A stretch of DNA of 64,000 nucleotides from Scandinavium sp036409475 (GTDB lineage: Bacteria; Pseudomonadota; Gammaproteobacteria; Enterobacterales; Enterobacteriaceae): positions 124,001 to 188,000 of the forward strand of contig NZ_JAYRCK010000004.1 in assembly GCF_036409475.1 (NCBI RefSeq), given 5' to 3'. Under the pieces are notes generated by a model, which had not been told where the DNA came from, did not search any database, and was given only the letters and a program-made list of their open reading frames with translations. Below are positions 1 through 7,971 of this stretch, one piece after another (positions within the stretch are counted from its first letter, which is position 1; each line of letters starts with the position of its first letter). The position numbers and the translations under genes are program-made.

Positions 1-280
1 ACATCGGGAAAGTCACACCATAAGTGGTGCTGCAGAAAGTTTTGATTTCTTCTTCGTTACCCGGTTCCTGGCCCAAAAACTGATTGCACGGGAAGCCTAA
101 CACGCGAAAACCTTGCGATTCCCAGGCTTTCTGAATGTTCTCCAGTTGCTCATACTGCGGCGTTAATCCGCACTGAGAGGCAACGTTCACCACCAGCAGG
201 ACATCCCCTTTAAAGGTCTCGAGACTGATATTTTCGCCATCAATGGTCGTGACGTGGGTGTTCAGAATATCGTGTTGCAT
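1..280 (-). CDS. btuE: Glutathione/thioredoxin peroxidase BtuE, partial (N-terminal 93 residues)
   Basis: The first 93 residues of a glutathione-peroxidase-family protein lie here; the rest runs off the left edge. The expected catalytic Cys is at residue 37 in the context NVASQCGLTPQY, followed by the family motif FPCNQFLGQEPG. BtuE reduces hydroperoxides and is named only for its place in the vitamin B12 locus; it is not needed for transport. It begins 28 bases downstream of the btuC stop and probably shares its transcript, as in E. coli btuCED. The ATG start encodes MQHDILNTHV, as expected for the family. Confidence 0.93.
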   Translation of the reverse strand, partial: MQHDILNTHVTTIDGENISLETFKGDVLLVVNVASQCGLTPQYEQLENIQKAWESQGFRVLGFPCNQFLGQEPGNEEEIKTFCSTTYGVTFPM

Positions 281-308
281 AGCATCCTCTTCGGTGATTA
301 ACCGGCGC

Positions 309-1289
309 TTAGCGGCCAGCTTTCAATAATAGCCAGATAAATACGGGAGCGCCTAGCGTGGCAGTCACAACGCCTATCGGCAATTCCGCCGATGCCAACG
401 CCAGACGGGCAACGATATCAGCAAAAAGCAGCGTCGTGCCGCCCGCCAGCATGCAAGCCGGGAGCAAAACACGGTGATCCGTCAGGCCACATAAACGCAG
501 AATATGCGGGATAACCAGACCAATAAAGCCAATCGCACCAGCCAGCGCCACGCTGACGCCCACCAGCCAACCGGTCACCAGCACCAAAAGCCTGCGCCAC
601 AGCCAGAGCGGAAGCCCTAGCTGGCGGGCAGATGTTTCGCCTAATGACAGTAAATTCAGCGCCTGAGATTGCAGACAGACCCACAGCATCGCCGGAAGTA
701 AAGCCAGCATCAGCCACGCCTGGTGCCAATCCACGCCGCCAAAGCCGCCCATCATCCAGTACATCAGCTGACGTAAATCGAATGAGGTCGAAAAATAGAC
801 CGCCCAGGTCATCAGCGCACTGCAAATAATCCCCAGCGCTACGCCCGCCAAGAGCAGACGGCTGGTTGAAAGATGACGACGAGCAAAACGCAGAAGAATA
901 ACGGTGATGAGTAACGCCCCGGCAATCGCACTTAACCCAAGCGCCCAACCGGGGAGCAAACCTTTTCCAAGCAGCACCGCCGCAATCAACCCTACGCCCG
1001 CGCCGTTTGAGACACCAAGCAATCCTGGCTCCGCCAACGGGTTTTCAAAAAGAGCCTGCATGATCGCACCAGAGACTGCGAGCGCCGCCCCGACAAGCAT
1101 CACCGCCACTGTCCGCGGCAAGCGAATCCGCCCGACAAACAATTCCCCACGCGGCGTCAGCCAGTCATGAGGAAACAACCACTGTTCGCCCGCACAAAGG
1201 CTAATAAAAATCGCCAGCAGCAGAAGCAGCAGCAACACGCCAAGCCATCGCTGATTTCGTCTGTGCTGTCGTTGGGCGAGTGTGTGCAT
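309..1289 (-). CDS. btuC: Vitamin B12 ABC transporter permease BtuC
   Basis: This 326-residue FecCD-family permease has the same length as E. coli BtuC and very similar sequence. It is a polytopic inner-membrane protein, expected to have ten membrane helices. It would form a dimer with BtuD ATPase subunits and receive cobalamin from BtuF. Recognisable features include the first membrane segment after the charged N-terminus, the RLPRT segment, the GVSNGAG motif and the C-terminal GLVIPHILRLCG coupling region. In E. coli ihfA lies directly upstream; here the CRISPR-Cas locus separates the two, so btuC must have its own promoter in 1290-1416 or be read from the CRISPR transcript. Confidence 0.96.
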   Translation of the reverse strand: MHTLAQRQHRRNQRWLGVLLLLLLLAIFISLCAGEQWLFPHDWLTPRGELFVGRIRLPRTVAVMLVGAALAVSGAIMQALFENPLAEPGLLGVSNGAGVGLIAAVLLGKGLLPGWALGLSAIAGALLITVILLRFARRHLSTSRLLLAGVALGIICSALMTWAVYFSTSFDLRQLMYWMMGGFGGVDWHQAWLMLALLPAMLWVCLQSQALNLLSLGETSARQLGLPLWLWRRLLVLVTGWLVGVSVALAGAIGFIGLVIPHILRLCGLTDHRVLLPACMLAGGTTLLFADIVARLALASAELPIGVVTATLGAPVFIWLLLKAGR

Positions 1290-1416
1290 GAAATCCAGAA
1301 TCCATTGGGGTCAGGTGAATGATTTTAAGAGGGTTCTGGCCAGGTGGGAAGGAAAAGCTCCGGAAGTCGGAAAATTGACTGCACACTTACGGTCCCCTTT
1401 TCGGATGTGATTGACG
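1290..1416. other. Spacer between btuC and the leader-distal end of the CRISPR array
   Basis: No gene is visible in these 127 bases. Reading on the minus strand this is where a btuC promoter would have to be, but I cannot identify convincing -35 and -10 boxes. No further CRISPR repeat is recognisable left of 1417. Confidence 0.5.
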
Positions 1417-2299
1417 ATGACACCTCTACTGACGTGGAGAAACGAGTCCCGCAGGGTTTGGTCGGGACGTGGCAACGGAAACACCTCCACTTGGGTGGAG
1501 AAGACTCCGCGCTGCCCGCAATTACGCAGCCATCGTTAGAAACACCTCCACATACGTGGAGAAGAGGCGATCTCTGCTTGTTGCTGGTAGCCAAGATTAG
1601 AAACACCTTCACGTACGTGGAGAAGACCCTTAGCAATGCATCCGGCGCTTTAACGGGGACGGAAACACCTCCACGTGCGTGGAGAAGACAAGTTGCTGCG
1701 CGGCGTCCATCGTCACAGCCAGGAAACACCTCCACGTGCGTGGAGAAACAGTCCCCGCACAGTGCGGTCGTAACACGACAACAGAAACACCTCCACGAGC
1801 GTGGAGAAGACCCTACTAAGTCCATCATTCGATGGATTCAGATGGAAACACCTCCACGGGCGTGGAGAAGACCGGTTGAGCGCGGGGCCGCGTATCTGCG
1901 TCTGGGAAACACCTCCACGGGCGTGGAGAAGACTCCTTGCCGATGAGCGGGTAAACGGTGCAGACGGAAACACCTCCACGGGCGTGGAGAAGACACTGCT
2001 CCAGGAAGGAGGAAACAGTGCGCTTAAGAAACACCTCCACGGGCGTGGAGAAGACGCACTCGTACTCGATTTCATCCGGGTAGCCTAAGAAACACCTCCA
2101 CGGGCGTGGAGAAGACCGGGTTGCGGTCAGGGTGAAACTTCAGGGACAAGAAACACCTCCACGGGCGTGGAGAAGACCGGGAAGCCCTGGCACAGGTAAA
2201 GCTCGTGCGGGAAACACCTCCACGGGCGTGGAGAAGACAGATCCGGAACTCCCGGTGGAGCAACAATATGCGAAACACCTCCACGGGCGTGGAGAAGAC
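1417..2299 (-). CRISPR. Type I-E CRISPR array, 15 repeats and 14 spacers
   Basis: Fifteen 28-bp repeats start at 1417, 1478, 1539, 1600, 1662, 1723, 1784, 1845, 1906, 1967, 2028, 2089, 2150, 2211 and 2272, a period of 61 bp (33-bp spacers, one of 34). On the plus strand each repeat is GAAACAC, then a 7-bp stem CTCCACG/CGTGGAG around a 2-base loop, then AAGAC. Repeats from 1845 onward are identical; those at 1417-1811 carry substitutions and the one at 1417 is badly degenerate. That places the old, leader-distal end at the left and the leader at the right next to cas2. The minus-strand transcript would have a repeat beginning GTCTTC and ending GTGTTTC, the usual form in non-E. coli I-E arrays. 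No spacer obviously matches this window. Confidence 0.97.
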
Positions 2300-2351
2300 A
2301 CCAATATATTGTTAAAGAGCCTTCACTATCAACCCTATATAGTGGTTTTGC
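2300..2351 (-). promoter_or_regulatory. Probable CRISPR leader
   Basis: This AT-rich stretch of 52 bases lies between the youngest repeat and the cas2 stop codon, which is where a leader should be for an array read on the minus strand. It contains TATCAACCCTATA at about 2328, one base from the IHF consensus WATCAANNNNTTR, and an inverted pair CACTAT/ATAGTG. IHF bending of the leader is required for type I-E spacer integration in E. coli; applying that here is inference. The functional leader may extend into the end of cas2. Confidence 0.55.
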
Positions 2352-2642
2352 TTAATCACCCTGTAACATTTTTTCTATGACAAGTTGCAGTCCGGATATT
2401 TCGCAGAGGGTCTTGTCTGGCAGACCAATCGTGCGGATTTCATAGCCTGGAGCGGTGGGGAGACTTTTAAAGATGATCCCACCGGAGGCTGCGGGGTAGT
2501 GGCTCAGCAGGTAATCCACAACGTGACCGGCTATAGCGTCTTTTACGCCTGAAACGAAAACGTTGGCTCTGGGTTCCAGAAACCAGAGTTTCATTCTTCC
2601 GCGAACAGCGGGGGGTAAATTATTGGCGACTACGACAATCAT
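2352..2642 (-). CDS. cas2: CRISPR adaptation endonuclease Cas2 (type I-E form)
   Basis: This 96-residue Cas2e has the typical start MIVVVANNLPPAVRGRMKLW and the family core region ANVFVSGVKDAIAG. It forms the central dimer of the Cas1-Cas2 integrase that inserts new spacers. It overlaps the end of cas1 by four bases, which implies translational coupling. It is the last gene of the cas operon and is followed directly by the leader and array. Confidence 0.95.
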   Translation of the reverse strand: MIVVVANNLPPAVRGRMKLWFLEPRANVFVSGVKDAIAGHVVDYLLSHYPAASGGIIFKSLPTAPGYEIRTIGLPDKTLCEISGLQLVIEKMLQGD

Positions 2643-3502
2643 TTTTTCTCTTCCCCAAGTAACTGTTTGATATCAAATGCAACCCTCTCCAGTAACTCCA
2701 TGGTGATAACCCGTTCGCGAAAGCGTTTTGCGAGCAGATGCTTGTCATACTGACCTGCCATTTCTTTATTCAGCGCAAAGGCAAGATCGATGCACAACTC
2801 AGCTTTGTAGAGGTCGGCGAGATCATAAATAAATGGCAACGGTGAACCAGTATGAATGAACCCAATTTGCGGCGAATAGCCCATCGCATGCACGGCGGAA
2901 CACAAGATGCCATAGAGCGCGGCATTAGCTGATGTCAGGATCTGATTGGTGGTGTCGCTCAGTTCAAATTTATTCGGGGTGAACTGCCGTCCTTTCCAGC
3001 CGACGCCATACTGCAGCGCTTTCTCTTGATATAACGCCCGAACCCTATGACCTTCCATTCCCATCATCTCCTTCAGGCTTTTCTCCCTGAGTTCGGCATC
3101 GGGAAAACGCCTTTGATACATCTGTCTCGCGACCTCCAGTGACCGCTTTTCATCGCAGGCAATCGTCATTTGTCGGCGAAAGTTTCTGCTATCCGCAGTG
3201 GGTTGAAAGCCTGCGGCATAGAACAAAAGACTGTCTTCCCCTACCCAACAAAGTGAACAGTTTGCCGCTGCTGCCGTTTTCACCGCATCGTGGGTGATAG
3301 ACGTTCCGGGCCCCAGCAGCAACGTGTTAATCGTTGCTACGGGTAAACGCACTACCTGCCCTTCTGCATCCAGCCATTTCAGGCTGCTGTCATCAATTTC
3401 CAGCCGCCCGCGTTCAAGGTAGATAAACGGGTATTTATCTTTCACCTGCGGCAATGATTCTCGGGTAATTTTGACGAACAGACGCTTTCCATCGGCCATC
3501 AA
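2639..3502 (-). CDS. cas1: CRISPR integrase Cas1 (type I-E form)
   Basis: This 287-residue Cas1 has the three metal-binding positions of the family: Glu150 in GMEGHRVRA, His217 in GFIHTGSP and Asp230 in YDLADLYK, matching E141, H208 and D221 of the E. coli protein. The N-terminal domain carries RLPVATINTLLLGPGTS. With Cas2 it captures and integrates protospacers. Two adjacent ATG codons are possible starts; the first is used here. The gene lies 41 bases downstream of cas5 and overlaps cas2. All catalytic residues are present, so adaptation looks intact. Confidence 0.96.
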   Translation of the reverse strand: MMADGKRLFVKITRESLPQVKDKYPFIYLERGRLEIDDSSLKWLDAEGQVVRLPVATINTLLLGPGTSITHDAVKTAAAANCSLCWVGEDSLLFYAAGFQPTADSRNFRRQMTIACDEKRSLEVARQMYQRRFPDAELREKSLKEMMGMEGHRVRALYQEKALQYGVGWKGRQFTPNKFELSDTTNQILTSANAALYGILCSAVHAMGYSPQIGFIHTGSPLPFIYDLADLYKAELCIDLAFALNKEMAGQYDKHLLAKRFRERVITMELLERVAFDIKQLLGEEKK

Positions 3503-3543
3503 TACTCTCCTTGAAACAGGGCTGCGATAACGCAGTACTAAGA

Positions 3544-4242
3544 TTACGGATGAACAATCGTGACCAGACGATCGCCATAACGTTTATCCTCACCAAACTG
3601 CAAGGGCACATCGTTCAGCGTTAGCACTTCCCCCTCTTCTGGCAAGGCCGATGGGAAGACCGTAAAACGAAGCTGTCGGTTTTTCTGCTCCATTAACAGG
3701 TCGCTGCGCTCCCAGGCCTCATCGAGCGAGGTGAATATTCCTTGCCCGATAAATTCTGATGGCACGCAGGTTTTACGCCCAAGAGACAACTCCCACACCG
3801 GAGCGGCCAACGCCACACTCAGTTCGTTTGCTAACACTTGCGGAAGCTCGATAGCTACGGCGAAGGCGCTGTCCTGAAGGTAATAGCGGTAGGTCATTTT
3901 CGTGCCGCCGCCAACGGCCTTTTTGCCCTCACTGGTTTTAGGGATCAGCAGAAGCTGCCACGGGTCACTCTCGTCATAGCCACTGCCTACCATCTGAAAA
4001 TCACACAACGGTACCGTCGGTTGAGCGTTGCAGCGTGGCATCGCCCGTACAAACCATTTTCCGCTAGTCAGTTGCGCCAGCAAGTCACGCTGCAGTCCAC
4101 CAGCCCCTAGCGCCGCACAAAGGATGCCGCAAACGCCAGACTGCGTCGGAAATGGCAAGGTATCGCGACGGCCAAAGCGTGAGTCATGTCCCCAACTTTG
4201 TAGCGGCCCCTCAAGCCAGAGCAGTAAATAATGGTGGCTCAT
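3544..4242 (-). CDS. cas5e: Cascade subunit Cas5 (CasD)
   Basis: This 232-residue Cas5e begins with the RAMP-type segment LLLWLEGPLQSWG and contains the family's TLPFPTQSGVCGILCAALG. In Cascade it holds the 5-prime handle of the crRNA next to the large subunit. It starts three bases after the cas7 stop, so the two are probably translated together. Length and motifs are normal. Confidence 0.94.
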   Translation of the reverse strand: MSHHYLLLWLEGPLQSWGHDSRFGRRDTLPFPTQSGVCGILCAALGAGGLQRDLLAQLTSGKWFVRAMPRCNAQPTVPLCDFQMVGSGYDESDPWQLLLIPKTSEGKKAVGGGTKMTYRYYLQDSAFAVAIELPQVLANELSVALAAPVWELSLGRKTCVPSEFIGQGIFTSLDEAWERSDLLMEQKNRQLRFTVFPSALPEEGEVLTLNDVPLQFGEDKRYGDRLVTIVHP

Positions 4243-4245
4243 GAT

Positions 4246-5292
4246 TTACACCACATGAGATTGCAAATCATGAATCAACTGGTCGATCACGTACTCCTCG
4301 TTGACTCCCCATTCGTAATCACCTTGCTTGCCGAACAGCGACCCGCTGAGCTTTTCTTTTTTCGCCAGATAGGTTTGCAGTTCCTGTATGCTGGGTTGCA
4401 GATAACCGCCTTGTACCGCTTTAACTGGCGTTTCAAAAGGAACCTGTAAACGCTGACCCTTACGTACCAACACCCGCGCGTATTCCCATGGACTGGCACC
4501 AGATTGTGTCGTCTGGCGCGCAGAAGGCAGTGCCACAAATAGCGCTTTAGTAAAGGCTGCAATCGCTTTTTGCAGTTGCTCAGTGCTGGTCTCTTGTTCA
4601 TCGTGGCCCAACGTTTGCGCCAGTTGACCAAGATCGAGACAGACATAGCGATAGTAAGTGGCGGCGTTAAACTCAAGAGTGCCCATGTGCGCCGATCCTG
4701 AGGTATCCGGGCAATCATCCAATGCGGTAAAAAACTCCACTTCATTACTGACCTTATGGGTGGAAATTGCATGGTTAAACGAGGCGGCGGCTTCAACATT
4801 CATGCCAGCGGCTTTCGCCACCATGCGCCCGAAGAGCGCGATATCCAGTGCATCCAGGTTGGGGTTGAGAATTTTTTTTGCCACTTTTTCCAGCTCTTTA
4901 TCTTTGATTTCTGCGGCATCAAAGCCCTTTTCTTGCGCATAGGCAGCCAGCGCAGCCGCTTCTGCATCACTGATAAAAAGCAGCGTGTCGGCTGACAGCA
5001 GTTCCGCCATTTTTGTGGCACACGCTTCTGCCTGTTCGCTATTTGCACCTTTCGTAGCAAAATGCGGGAGCAGCAGCTCTTTGACTTTTTTTGTTCTTAC
5101 GCCCAGCTTGATGCCAAACTCTTGCAGCGCCAGTCGCACCTGGCGTTTCCAGCACTGTGAACTCACGCGAGCGCGGGTGACACCGCCAACAATCGCACTT
5201 TTCGGTGCGCCAACATCATCCCGGTTCAGGCAAGTGACCGGAAAGGACTGCAGGACATGAAATTCGATACGGATACTGTTCAGTAAGCTCAT
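4246..5292 (-). CDS. cas7e: Cascade backbone subunit Cas7 (CasC)
   Basis: This 348-residue Cas7e carries the diagnostic N-terminal run FPVTCLNRDDVGAPKSAI and then GGVTRARVSSQCWKR, with SAHMGTLEFNAATYYRY in the middle. Six copies form the backbone of Cascade along the crRNA spacer. It follows cas6e by 14 bases and precedes cas5 by three. In the canonical I-E operon cas7 directly follows cse2; here cas6e sits between them. Confidence 0.95.
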   Translation of the reverse strand: MSLLNSIRIEFHVLQSFPVTCLNRDDVGAPKSAIVGGVTRARVSSQCWKRQVRLALQEFGIKLGVRTKKVKELLLPHFATKGANSEQAEACATKMAELLSADTLLFISDAEAAALAAYAQEKGFDAAEIKDKELEKVAKKILNPNLDALDIALFGRMVAKAAGMNVEAAASFNHAISTHKVSNEVEFFTALDDCPDTSGSAHMGTLEFNAATYYRYVCLDLGQLAQTLGHDEQETSTEQLQKAIAAFTKALFVALPSARQTTQSGASPWEYARVLVRKGQRLQVPFETPVKAVQGGYLQPSIQELQTYLAKKEKLSGSLFGKQGDYEWGVNEEYVIDQLIHDLQSHVV

Positions 5293-5306
5293 GGTAAAAA
5301 TCCTTT

Positions 5307-5942
5307 TTATTCGGAGAAGAAGTTGTCGGTTAACGGCACGATTTGCAGCAACCCGCAGCCGAAAGCTCGGCCGCGGCCAATGCCTTTAGTGAAGCTGGTT
5401 TTAAAGCGCTCAGGGTCGACAACTGTCAACCTGCCGCTTAGCGTGGCCTGCTGAAGTGTGATGTATTTGTGGATGCCGGCATCGACTTGCAGCAGGGTAA
5501 TGTCTTCAACCTGGAGCTGACGGGGATCGACTTCAATGCCCCATGCTGCCGTGCGCTGACAAAACCATGCGCCAATAGCCTCACGTCCACGCACAGGCGT
5601 TAACTTGTGAGTTTTAGTGTCGCGGGAGGCAGGGTTGAGACAGACCGAAAAGCGATATTGCTTGTGCAGGAGGAAGTGATCCGGCAGCACTTTGGTTTGC
5701 AATTCCCCATATTCAGGTTGGTTTGGGGAGCGATCGGACAAGATAAGCAGTCGCCTGCCGCGCACATCACCGCCTTTATCGACCCACTGAATGCCGCTGG
5801 GCACAGAAGCTTGTTTTTGGTGTTCTGTGCGCACATCGTCAAACAGGTCATACACCACACGGTGCAGGCTGTAGACATCGGTTATTTTCTGCTTCCGGCA
5901 GGCGGCGCTGTTGAGATGCAGCGCACTGAGATAAAGGGTCAT
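5307..5942 (-). CDS. cas6e: crRNA-processing endoribonuclease Cas6e (CasE)
   Basis: This 211-residue Cas6e starts MTLYLSALHL; the ATG at 5942 overlaps the cse2 stop as ATGA, so the longer upstream reading is not used. His27, in DVYSLHRVVY, corresponds to the catalytic His20 of E. coli CasE. The C-terminus has the glycine-rich RNA-binding loop GIGRGRAFGCGLLQIVPL. It cuts pre-crRNA at the base of each repeat hairpin. Its position between cse2 and cas7, not after cas5, is the distinctive feature of this operon. Confidence 0.94.
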   Translation of the reverse strand: MTLYLSALHLNSAACRKQKITDVYSLHRVVYDLFDDVRTEHQKQASVPSGIQWVDKGGDVRGRRLLILSDRSPNQPEYGELQTKVLPDHFLLHKQYRFSVCLNPASRDTKTHKLTPVRGREAIGAWFCQRTAAWGIEVDPRQLQVEDITLLQVDAGIHKYITLQQATLSGRLTVVDPERFKTSFTKGIGRGRAFGCGLLQIVPLTDNFFSE

Positions 5943-6466
5943 ACGTTGGTCGCCTCCTGCTTGTTGCTGGCATAAAACTGCTGCGCCCAACGCGCTCTGA
6001 TCCGATCTTTGTTGTAACCAAAATCCGTCAACTCTGATAGCAACCGTTCATAGTCCAGCGGCACGGTGACTCGGCTTTGAATCAATGACAGTAAGGGTCT
6101 GAGAATTTGACACGCCTCAGCGACCGTGTCGCAGGCCAGCAAACGATTGAGCCGCGATTTTGCTTGGTCGCTTTGACTGCCCTCCGGAAAGCTTTCTGCA
6201 ATGGCTTTCCCCAGCGTCAGCGTGCCATTTTTCTCCGCCCGGCTGGTTGCCACAGCAGCCACGACTAATGCATGAGCTCTGCGCTTCGTCTCATGTTCAA
6301 GGTCGAGACCAAAACGCCCCAGCACTTCCCAACACTGATACTCCGTTGCCGGGTTATTGGCTCGGCGCAGCCGGGCGGCAAAGCCTTTATCCTGCTGGCA
6401 ACGCTCGAAGACGTAGTGGATTAACGGCTGATGGTGCGTGTTGCGAGCTTCATTTTTCGTGTTCAT
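5939..6466 (-). CDS. cse2: Cascade small subunit Cse2 (CasB)
   Basis: This 175-residue protein has the length, basic and helical character, and position of Cse2/CasB, which is present as a dimer in Cascade and stabilises the R-loop. Recognisable stretches include RLRRANNPATEYQCWEVL and TLGKAIAESFP. It overlaps cas8e upstream by four bases and cas6e downstream by four bases. Identity rests on both sequence and context. Confidence 0.92.
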   Translation of the reverse strand: MNTKNEARNTHHQPLIHYVFERCQQDKGFAARLRRANNPATEYQCWEVLGRFGLDLEHETKRRAHALVVAAVATSRAEKNGTLTLGKAIAESFPEGSQSDQAKSRLNRLLACDTVAEACQILRPLLSLIQSRVTVPLDYERLLSELTDFGYNKDRIRARWAQQFYASNKQEATNV

Positions 6467-7968
6467 GCAACCTCCTTCCCTGTGGTACTTCTGAGATAGT
6501 CAGTCAGCACCGGGCGTGCTTCTGCCCAGGCGCCCAACTGTCTTGCGTTTTGCCCTGAGCAAGTCGCGTCGTAAACCCTGTAGACATACTCCGCAAACTG
6601 CTTGCGTAACCGCAGACGTTGGTCACTGTCAGGGCTGCTTTCAAGCAGCGTCTGAGCTTGCGTTTCGCACAGCTGCCAGTAGTGCTCTGTCGCTCTGGCA
6701 GCATATTCTTTAGGTTCAAGCTTCATCTCACGGCACCAGCGACTGACACTGCCATACAGCGTCTTCGCCAGCCCCTCTAGCCCAGACATTTCATTTTTGA
6801 AGTGGTAAAACCAGCTGTCGCCCAGATGAGCAGGATCTAACCAGTAAAGCGATTCCACCTGATCGTCGCTGCCGGAAACATACTGCTCGCCAGCGTTGCT
6901 GCTGACGCTTAAACCGCCAGACCAGATGCCAAAGCAGCGCTGGGAAAGGCTCGCTTTGTCTGTAGCCATTCTCAGTTGCTCACACTCCCACTCTGACTGC
7001 TGCGGGGAGAGGAAAGCCAGCAGGGACGTCAACTCCCTCCAGGGTCTTCTGCCGGGGTTAATCCACTGCACCTTGAGCTCTTTGCCCTTTTTATTCACCA
7101 GTACCGAAGGGTCATACAGCCCCTCTTTGTAGCTGCTGTGGCTTATCCCTTCTGAGTAATGCAGCCCCGCTTCCGCCAGTAAGCAGAAGCGCGAAACGGG
7201 AACAAGCCGCCCCATCAGCGTCTGTTTAAGCGAACGTGCGACAGCACAATCTTCACCTTCTGGCATCTGTTCCCACGGAGCCACTCCACACCCTTGCGGA
7301 TACTGAGTGAACAGGGCTATCTCCTTCTGAGTTAAGAGATTCAACCAGAAGGTCTCAGCCAGCGTTTCACCCACACAAAAGCTGTGCATCAACCCCAGAA
7401 AGGCAAGCCCAGGACCAAATCGACCCGTAGCAGGTTTACCTTTATCGTTGGTTTTGCCCCGATAGCCTGCACTGAGTACCACGCTGTTGTCGGTTTTCTT
7501 ACCGCCAAGCGCCAGGCTCATTTGCACCACCAGCAGTAGCGCCTTATCCGCATCGCTTAACGCTTTTTCACTCTGCCGTTCGGTTAACACGGTAGTGTTC
7601 CCTGTCGACACTTCAGGCTGGACTGTGCCAAAGGGTTTTATCTCTGCTCTGGCAATGGCAGGCATTTGTAAAAAAGGCCTATCCCCGTACAGCCAGAATC
7701 TGTCCTGCCATTTATCGAGATAAGCAAGCACAGCGTGGCTTACGCCCTTCGGTCGCAGTGCCAACCACTGCTGCTCGTCCTTCAAAGTGACGGCTGACTG
7801 GCAGAGTGCCTGTAGCAATTTCATCAGGGCGATTTTTTGCTGTGCATTGCCGCCAAATGCTCGTAAATGAGGTTCGCTGAAAAGTTGACGAAGGCTGACG
7901 CGCCCTACATCCACTACAGGGATCCAGGGCTCCTCTATCAGGCTGAAACGGTTTTCGTTTTCCGCCAT
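6463..7968 (-). CDS. cas8e: Cascade large subunit Cas8e (Cse1/CasA)
   Basis: This 501-residue protein starts with the typical Cse1 opening FSLIEEPWIPVVDVGR, followed by SLRQLFSEPHLRAFGG. Cse1 recognises the PAM on the target and recruits Cas3. The glycine/lysine-rich segment around VVLSAGYRGKTNDKGKPATG and the C-terminal four-helix region are of the expected kind. It starts three bases after the cas3 stop and overlaps cse2. Nothing suggests inactivation. Confidence 0.95.
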   Translation of the reverse strand: MAENENRFSLIEEPWIPVVDVGRVSLRQLFSEPHLRAFGGNAQQKIALMKLLQALCQSAVTLKDEQQWLALRPKGVSHAVLAYLDKWQDRFWLYGDRPFLQMPAIARAEIKPFGTVQPEVSTGNTTVLTERQSEKALSDADKALLLVVQMSLALGGKKTDNSVVLSAGYRGKTNDKGKPATGRFGPGLAFLGLMHSFCVGETLAETFWLNLLTQKEIALFTQYPQGCGVAPWEQMPEGEDCAVARSLKQTLMGRLVPVSRFCLLAEAGLHYSEGISHSSYKEGLYDPSVLVNKKGKELKVQWINPGRRPWRELTSLLAFLSPQQSEWECEQLRMATDKASLSQRCFGIWSGGLSVSSNAGEQYVSGSDDQVESLYWLDPAHLGDSWFYHFKNEMSGLEGLAKTLYGSVSRWCREMKLEPKEYAARATEHYWQLCETQAQTLLESSPDSDQRLRLRKQFAEYVYRVYDATCSGQNARQLGAWAEARPVLTDYLRSTTGKEVA

Positions 7969-7971
7969 GGT

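Noticed and set aside
1417..2299. Self-targeting spacers
   Set aside because: By eye none of the 14 spacers matches another part of this window; the rest of the genome cannot be checked here.
1344..2380. Several long open frames on both strands across the CRISPR array (rich in HLHGRGED- and SSPRPWRCF-type repeats)
   Set aside because: They are translations of the 61-bp repeat-spacer period; the array fully explains them.
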